The notes beneath the pieces are model-generated. The model was not told where the DNA came from, did not search any database, and saw only the letters and a program-made list of their open reading frames with translations. 64,000 bases of DNA from Rhodobacteraceae bacterium HLUCCO18 (GTDB taxonomy: Bacteria; Pseudomonadota; Alphaproteobacteria; Rhodobacterales; Rhodobacteraceae), in the NCBI GenBank assembly GCA_001314805.1, contig LJSY01000001.1, positions 66,975 to 130,974 on the forward strand, written 5' to 3'. Made by a program: the position numbers and the translations under genes. How positions within the stretch are numbered: the stretch's first letter is position 1; each line of letters opens with the position of its first letter. Shown here piece by piece: positions 60,462 to 64,000 of this stretch.

Positions 60462-61936
60462 GGCCATCTGGCCCAGGGATGCGGCTGGCCGGACATGTCC
60501 TCGTAGATCGACTTCTGCCGCTGGTAGGCGCGCAGACCCGCGCGCCCTTTCTCGCGTCCGATCCCGCTTTCGCCATCGCCGCCGAAGGGCGTCGAGATCG
60601 AGAACTGCTTGTAGGTGTTGATCCAGACCGTGCCGGCCCGGATGGCGGCCGCGATGCGCCGGCAGCGGCGGTGGTCGGTCGACCAGATGCCGCAGGCGAG
60701 GCCATAGTCGTTGTCATTGCCCTGCGCGATCACGTCGGCCTCGTCCTCGAAGGGCATCACGACCAGCACGGGGCCGAATATCTCCTCCCGGCAAGTGCGC
60801 GCGGTGTTGTCGAGCCCGGCGATGATCGTGGGCATGTAATAGGCACCCGATTGCAGCGCTGCCGCCTCGGGCCGCGTACCGCCGCACAGGATCGTGCCGC
60901 CCTCGTCCCGGGCCAGCGCCACGTAGCGTTCCACGGCTTCGCGATGCTCGGGATGAACCAGCGAGGACACCTGCGTCGCCGCGTCGAAAGGATGGCCGAC
61001 CACCAGCGCCCGCGTCGCGTCGACCAGCCGCGCGACGAAGGCCTCGTACATGCTGCGCTGCACGAACAGGCGCGACCCCGCGATGCAGCTTTGCCCCGAG
61101 GACGAGAAGATGCCGAAGAGGATCCCCGCGATCGCCAGATCGACATCGCAATCCTCGAACACGATCGTCGGTGACTTGCCGCCCAGTTCCAGCGAGACCG
61201 GCATCAGCTTTTCCGCCGCCGCATGGGCCAGCCTGCGCCCCGTCGCCGTGCCGCCGGTGAACGAGACCTTGGCGATGTCGCGATGCTCGACCAGCGCGTT
61301 GCCCACCTCGCGGCCCGAGCCCGGCAGGACCGACAAAAGCCCTTGCGGCAGTCCCGCTTCCTCGGCGATGCGCGCCAGTTCGAGGCTGACCAGCGGCGAC
61401 CAGCTGGCCGGTTTCAGCAAGACGGCGTTGCCCGCGGCAAGGGCCGGCGCGACCTTCTGGGCGTCGGACGCGATGGGCGAATTCCACGGCGTGATCGCCG
61501 CCACCAGCCCCAGCGGCTCGTGGATCGAAGCCGTGGTATAGTCGCCGCGCGGCACCGTCAGCAGGTCGTCCGAGGTTTCCGCCACGGCCGCGAAATACCG
61601 GAAGGTGCCCGCAGCCGAGGTCGCCAGCGCGCGGGTTTCGGCCAGGGTCTTGGAGGTGTCGCGGCTTTGTACCCAGGCGATGCGGTCGATATTGGCGGCG
61701 ATGCCCTCGGATATGCGGTAGAGCACCGTGGCGCGTTCATGGGGCTTGAGCGCCCCCCATCCCGGTTGCGCGTCGCGCGCGCGGGCGATGGCAAGCTCCA
61801 CATCCTCCGCCGCCGCACCGCTCAGCGTTGTGTTGACGCTGCCCTCGGCGGCGAATTGCGAGGTGATCGGCGCGCCGCGCCCTTTTTGCCAATGGCCTCC
61901 GACAAAGATCAGGTCGTCGCGAAATGTCTGCTCCAT
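60458..61936 (-). CDS. NAD(P)-dependent aldehyde dehydrogenase
   Basis: 492 residues. Cofactor loop ITPWNSPIASDAQKVAPALA, FTGGTATGRRLA, catalytic Glu in SLELGGKSP and catalytic Cys in SSGQSCIAGSRLF. Close in pattern to hydroxymuconic or betaine-type aldehyde dehydrogenases; substrate not fixed. It starts 7 bp after the aspartate-dehydrogenase-like gene, on the same strand, and ends against the IclR gene. Confidence 0.92.
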   Translation of the reverse strand: MEQTFRDDLIFVGGHWQKGRGAPITSQFAAEGSVNTTLSGAAAEDVELAIARARDAQPGWGALKPHERATVLYRISEGIAANIDRIAWVQSRDTSKTLAETRALATSAAGTFRYFAAVAETSDDLLTVPRGDYTTASIHEPLGLVAAITPWNSPIASDAQKVAPALAAGNAVLLKPASWSPLVSLELARIAEEAGLPQGLLSVLPGSGREVGNALVEHRDIAKVSFTGGTATGRRLAHAAAEKLMPVSLELGGKSPTIVFEDCDVDLAIAGILFGIFSSSGQSCIAGSRLFVQRSMYEAFVARLVDATRALVVGHPFDAATQVSSLVHPEHREAVERYVALARDEGGTILCGGTRPEAAALQSGAYYMPTIIAGLDNTARTCREEIFGPVLVVMPFEDEADVIAQGNDNDYGLACGIWSTDHRRCRRIAAAIRAGTVWINTYKQFSISTPFGGDGESGIGREKGRAGLRAYQRQKSIYEDMSGQPHPWARWP

Positions 61937-61943
61937 GGTACCC

Positions 61944-62753
61944 TCAGATGGCGATCGCGGCGCGCCGGTTCACGACGGCGCGCGCGATGCTGTAAACGGT
62001 GGATCGGGACGTCTTGGGGTTTCGCGGCGACGGCTTGCCCACCAGTTGCATGGAAAACTCCAGCGCCTGCGAGGTGACGCGGAAGGCGTGTGTGTTCTCG
62101 GTCGTGCCGGGGTCGGCGACGAGGCGGACACGCGTTCTGTCCATGCCCAGCCCCGCCAGAGCCAGCGTCGCGGCGACATTGGCGTTCTTGGGATAGCTCT
62201 GCGCCGCCTCCCGCGCGCTGCCCTCGAAGAAGGTGAAGGGCGCGGTGAGCGCGGCAAGGTCGGTCACCTCCTCGGCCGGCGTGCCGGCCCAGGCGCCCGG
62301 CGGCTTGGTGCCGGTGTAATCGACCGAGATCAGCCCCGAGAGACGCGCCGCGCCAAGTGCGTCGATGCCGCCGATGGCCCCGGCGGGCACGAGGCATTGC
62401 GCCCCCGAGGCCCGCGCGGCGGTGTCCAGCCCGGCGGCGAGCTCCGCCTCCGCCAGGGCCCCGACCGAGGCCACGATCAGGTCCGTGCCGCCGGCCAGCA
62501 CCGCCGCCCCGAAGGCCGCCACCGCACCGTGTCCGGCGCATTCGACGACCACGTCGGGGCGCGCCGCCAGCACGCTGTCCAGCGACGATGTCACCGATGC
62601 CGTCCCGCCAAGCGCCGCGCGAACCTCCGCCTCGCGGCCTGGGCGCACCAGCACGGAGACGTGCTCGGGCGCGCGTTCCTGCGCAGCGAGGATGTCGATC
62701 AGGTCGCGGGCGATCGCCCCGAACCCGATGATCGCGACGTGACCGAGGCTCAT
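61944..62753 (-). CDS. aspartate dehydrogenase-like protein (NadX family)
   Basis: About 269 residues. Rossmann start VAIIGFGAIARDLIDILAAQ, CAGHGAVAAFGAAVLAGGTD, PAGAIGGIDALGAARLSGL and a C-terminal TTENTHAFRV with the conserved His. The family deaminates L-aspartate or reduces iminoaspartate; in catabolic clusters paralogues may act on other amino or keto acids. ATG overlaps the TPP-enzyme stop (ATGA). A role in NAD synthesis is less likely, as no nadA/nadC is near. Confidence 0.85.
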   Translation of the reverse strand: MSLGHVAIIGFGAIARDLIDILAAQERAPEHVSVLVRPGREAEVRAALGGTASVTSSLDSVLAARPDVVVECAGHGAVAAFGAAVLAGGTDLIVASVGALAEAELAAGLDTAARASGAQCLVPAGAIGGIDALGAARLSGLISVDYTGTKPPGAWAGTPAEEVTDLAALTAPFTFFEGSAREAAQSYPKNANVAATLALAGLGMDRTRVRLVADPGTTENTHAFRVTSQALEFSMQLVGKPSPRNPKTSRSTVYSIARAVVNRRAAIAI

Positions 62754-64000
62754 GACTTGCCGCCCGCCGCCCCGGCCGGCGGTCCGGCGAAGGATTCCGC
62801 GAAGGGACCGATGGACACCATGTCGACCTCCACGACCGCGGGGCCGGTCCGCCCGAGGGTCGCGTCCAGCGCCTGCGGGAAATCCTCGATCCGCGCGACG
62901 CGGGCATGGGGCATGTCGATGGACTGGCACAGCAGCCGGAAATCGGGCGTCTTGAGCTTGGAATAATGCCTGCGCCCGTCGTATTGCGCGTCCTGGATGT
63001 TCTCGATCACGCCATAGGCCGCGTCGTTCATCAGCACGAAGGTGATCGGCAGGTCCGCGTCGACCGCCGTGATCAGCTCGGCAAGGCCAAGCTGCGCCCC
63101 GCCGTCGCCCACCAGCGCGATGGTGCGCGCCTCGGATCCCGCCGCCGCCCCGATGGCCATGGCGATCCCCTGCCCGATGCCGCCGCCCAGGGCGTGGACG
63201 CCAAGATGCGGCGCCGCGATCTGGACGTAGCGGTTGCCGAAGGTGGAGTTCGAGATCGTCACGTCCCGCACCCATGGGTGACCGCCCTGCGGCACCACCG
63301 CCAGCAGATGATCGGCGACCACCTGATAGGGCCCGAGGCGCGCGCGCAGCGCGCCTTCCGATTTCGCGCGGGCCACGGCGATGTCGTAATGCAGCTGCGG
63401 GTCGGTCTGCAGCCTGTCGGGAAGACGGTCCAGAAGCGCCCGCAGCGTCGCCGCCGCGTCGCCGCACAGGAACCCGTCGACCGGGTAGTTGCGCCCGCCC
63501 TGCGCAGGCTCCACGTCGATCTGGAACAGCGGGCGCGGCAGCGGCATCTTGTTGTTGCGCGTCTCGTTGCCCCGCAGCCGCGAGCCCACGACGATCATCA
63601 GGTCGCAGCCGCGATAGAGCGCCTCGGCCTCGGGGGTCATGTTGAAGGCCCCGAGCGTGCCCTTGTGGGTTTCGGGAACCACCGCGCGCCCTTGCGTGGA
63701 CGTGACCGCGCCGAAGCCGCGTTCGACCAGCTCCGACGCCTCGGCCCCGGCGCCCCGCGCGCCGCCACCGAGCCAGAGCATCGGCCGTTTCGCGGATGTC
63801 ACCCGTTCGGCCAGCGCGTCGAGGGCGGCCTCCTCCACCGGCGGCAGAGCCGGGCGCGGTGGGGTCAGGCGCAATCCCGGCACTGCGGGGATGCGCTGCA
63901 CGTCGACGGGCACCTCGAGGCTGACCGGACCCGTGGGCGGCGTCATCGCCGCGCGGATCGCGGCCGAGAGCGTGCCAAGAACCCCCATCTCGTCCCAGAT
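62750..64000 (-). CDS. thiamine-pyrophosphate-dependent enzyme (acetolactate synthase-like), cut by window edge
   Basis: The last 416 codons are visible; the frame stays open to base 64000. TPP site VGDGGAQLGLAELITAVDAD followed by the Mg-binding LMNDAAYGVIENI, a central domain with MLWLGGGARGAGAEASELV, and VPVDVQ-type linker (VSLEVPVDVQRIP). Family members are decarboxylases or carboligases of 2-oxo acids such as benzoylformate or acetolactate; the substrate cannot be told without the N terminus. Operon with the aspartate-dehydrogenase-like and aldehyde dehydrogenase genes. Confidence 0.85.
   Translation of the reverse strand: MWDEMGVLGTLSAAIRAAMTPPTGPVSLEVPVDVQRIPAVPGLRLTPPRPALPPVEEAALDALAERVTSAKRPMLWLGGGARGAGAEASELVERGFGAVTSTQGRAVVPETHKGTLGAFNMTPEAEALYRGCDLMIVVGSRLRGNETRNNKMPLPRPLFQIDVEPAQGGRNYPVDGFLCGDAAATLRALLDRLPDRLQTDPQLHYDIAVARAKSEGALRARLGPYQVVADHLLAVVPQGGHPWVRDVTISNSTFGNRYVQIAAPHLGVHALGGGIGQGIAMAIGAAAGSEARTIALVGDGGAQLGLAELITAVDADLPITFVLMNDAAYGVIENIQDAQYDGRRHYSKLKTPDFRLLCQSIDMPHARVARIEDFPQALDATLGRTGPAVVEVDMVSIGPFAESFAGPPAGAAGGKS

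Overview
The window is GC-rich alphaproteobacterial DNA, almost certainly from the order Rhodobacterales (Roseobacter/Rhodobacter relatives). Pointers are the iscR-iscS-sufB-sufC-sufD-YIP1-sufS arrangement, the paaABCDE-paaZ order, the hutF/hutI pair, the mix of TRAP and TTT transporters, an FNR-type box, and tight ATGA/GTGA gene overlaps throughout. I saw no insertion sequence, prophage or CRISPR array.

Layout. 1-8133 (-): glycogen cluster glgP-glgC-glgA-glgX-malQ (malQ runs off the left edge; no glgB visible). 8388-8464 (-): tRNA-Arg(CCG). 8565-16943 (-): Fe-S assembly operon iscR-cysteine desulfurase-sufB-two small genes-sufC-sufD-two YIP1 membrane proteins-sufS. 17122-18082 (+): alpha/beta hydrolase and a small protein. 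18079-24768 (-): TctCBA transporter, SDR, FAD monooxygenase, class III aminotransferase. 24893-31775 (-): phenylacetyl-CoA epoxidase operon (thiolase-paaA-B-C-D-E-paaZ) behind a promoter with a perfect palindrome. 32213-34553 (-): a periplasmic PDC-type protein and a chemoreceptor. 34944-36897 (+): an ftsH-type protease gene broken by one extra G, with an FNR-like box upstream. 36910-39605: a membrane protein, a secreted alpha/beta hydrolase and a hypothetical gene. 39634-41100 (-): fatty acid desaturase and cold-shock protein with a long leader. 41552-48218: histidine utilisation, hutC-hutF (-) and hutI-hutH-hutU (+), around a HutC-type operator.

48301-64000 is the least ordinary part. An IclR regulator (-) diverges from a five-gene operon (+): cupin, small HTH protein, Rieske oxygenase, SDR, pentapeptide-like protein. 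This converges on a six-gene operon (-): FAD hydroxylase, TRAP dctP-dctQ-dctM, cysteine-type sulfatase, second FAD hydroxylase. That operon starts opposite a second IclR gene (+), with a perfect inverted repeat between them. Beyond it lies an aldehyde dehydrogenase-aspartate dehydrogenase-TPP enzyme operon (-), cut by the right edge. I read this block as one uncharacterised catabolic module for an imported, probably sulfated, aromatic or heteroaromatic acid; the substrate is not deducible from sequence alone.

Both solute-binding-protein genes (tctC and dctP) are followed by a perfect GC-rich stem-loop before the membrane genes, the usual way to keep binding-protein mRNA in excess.
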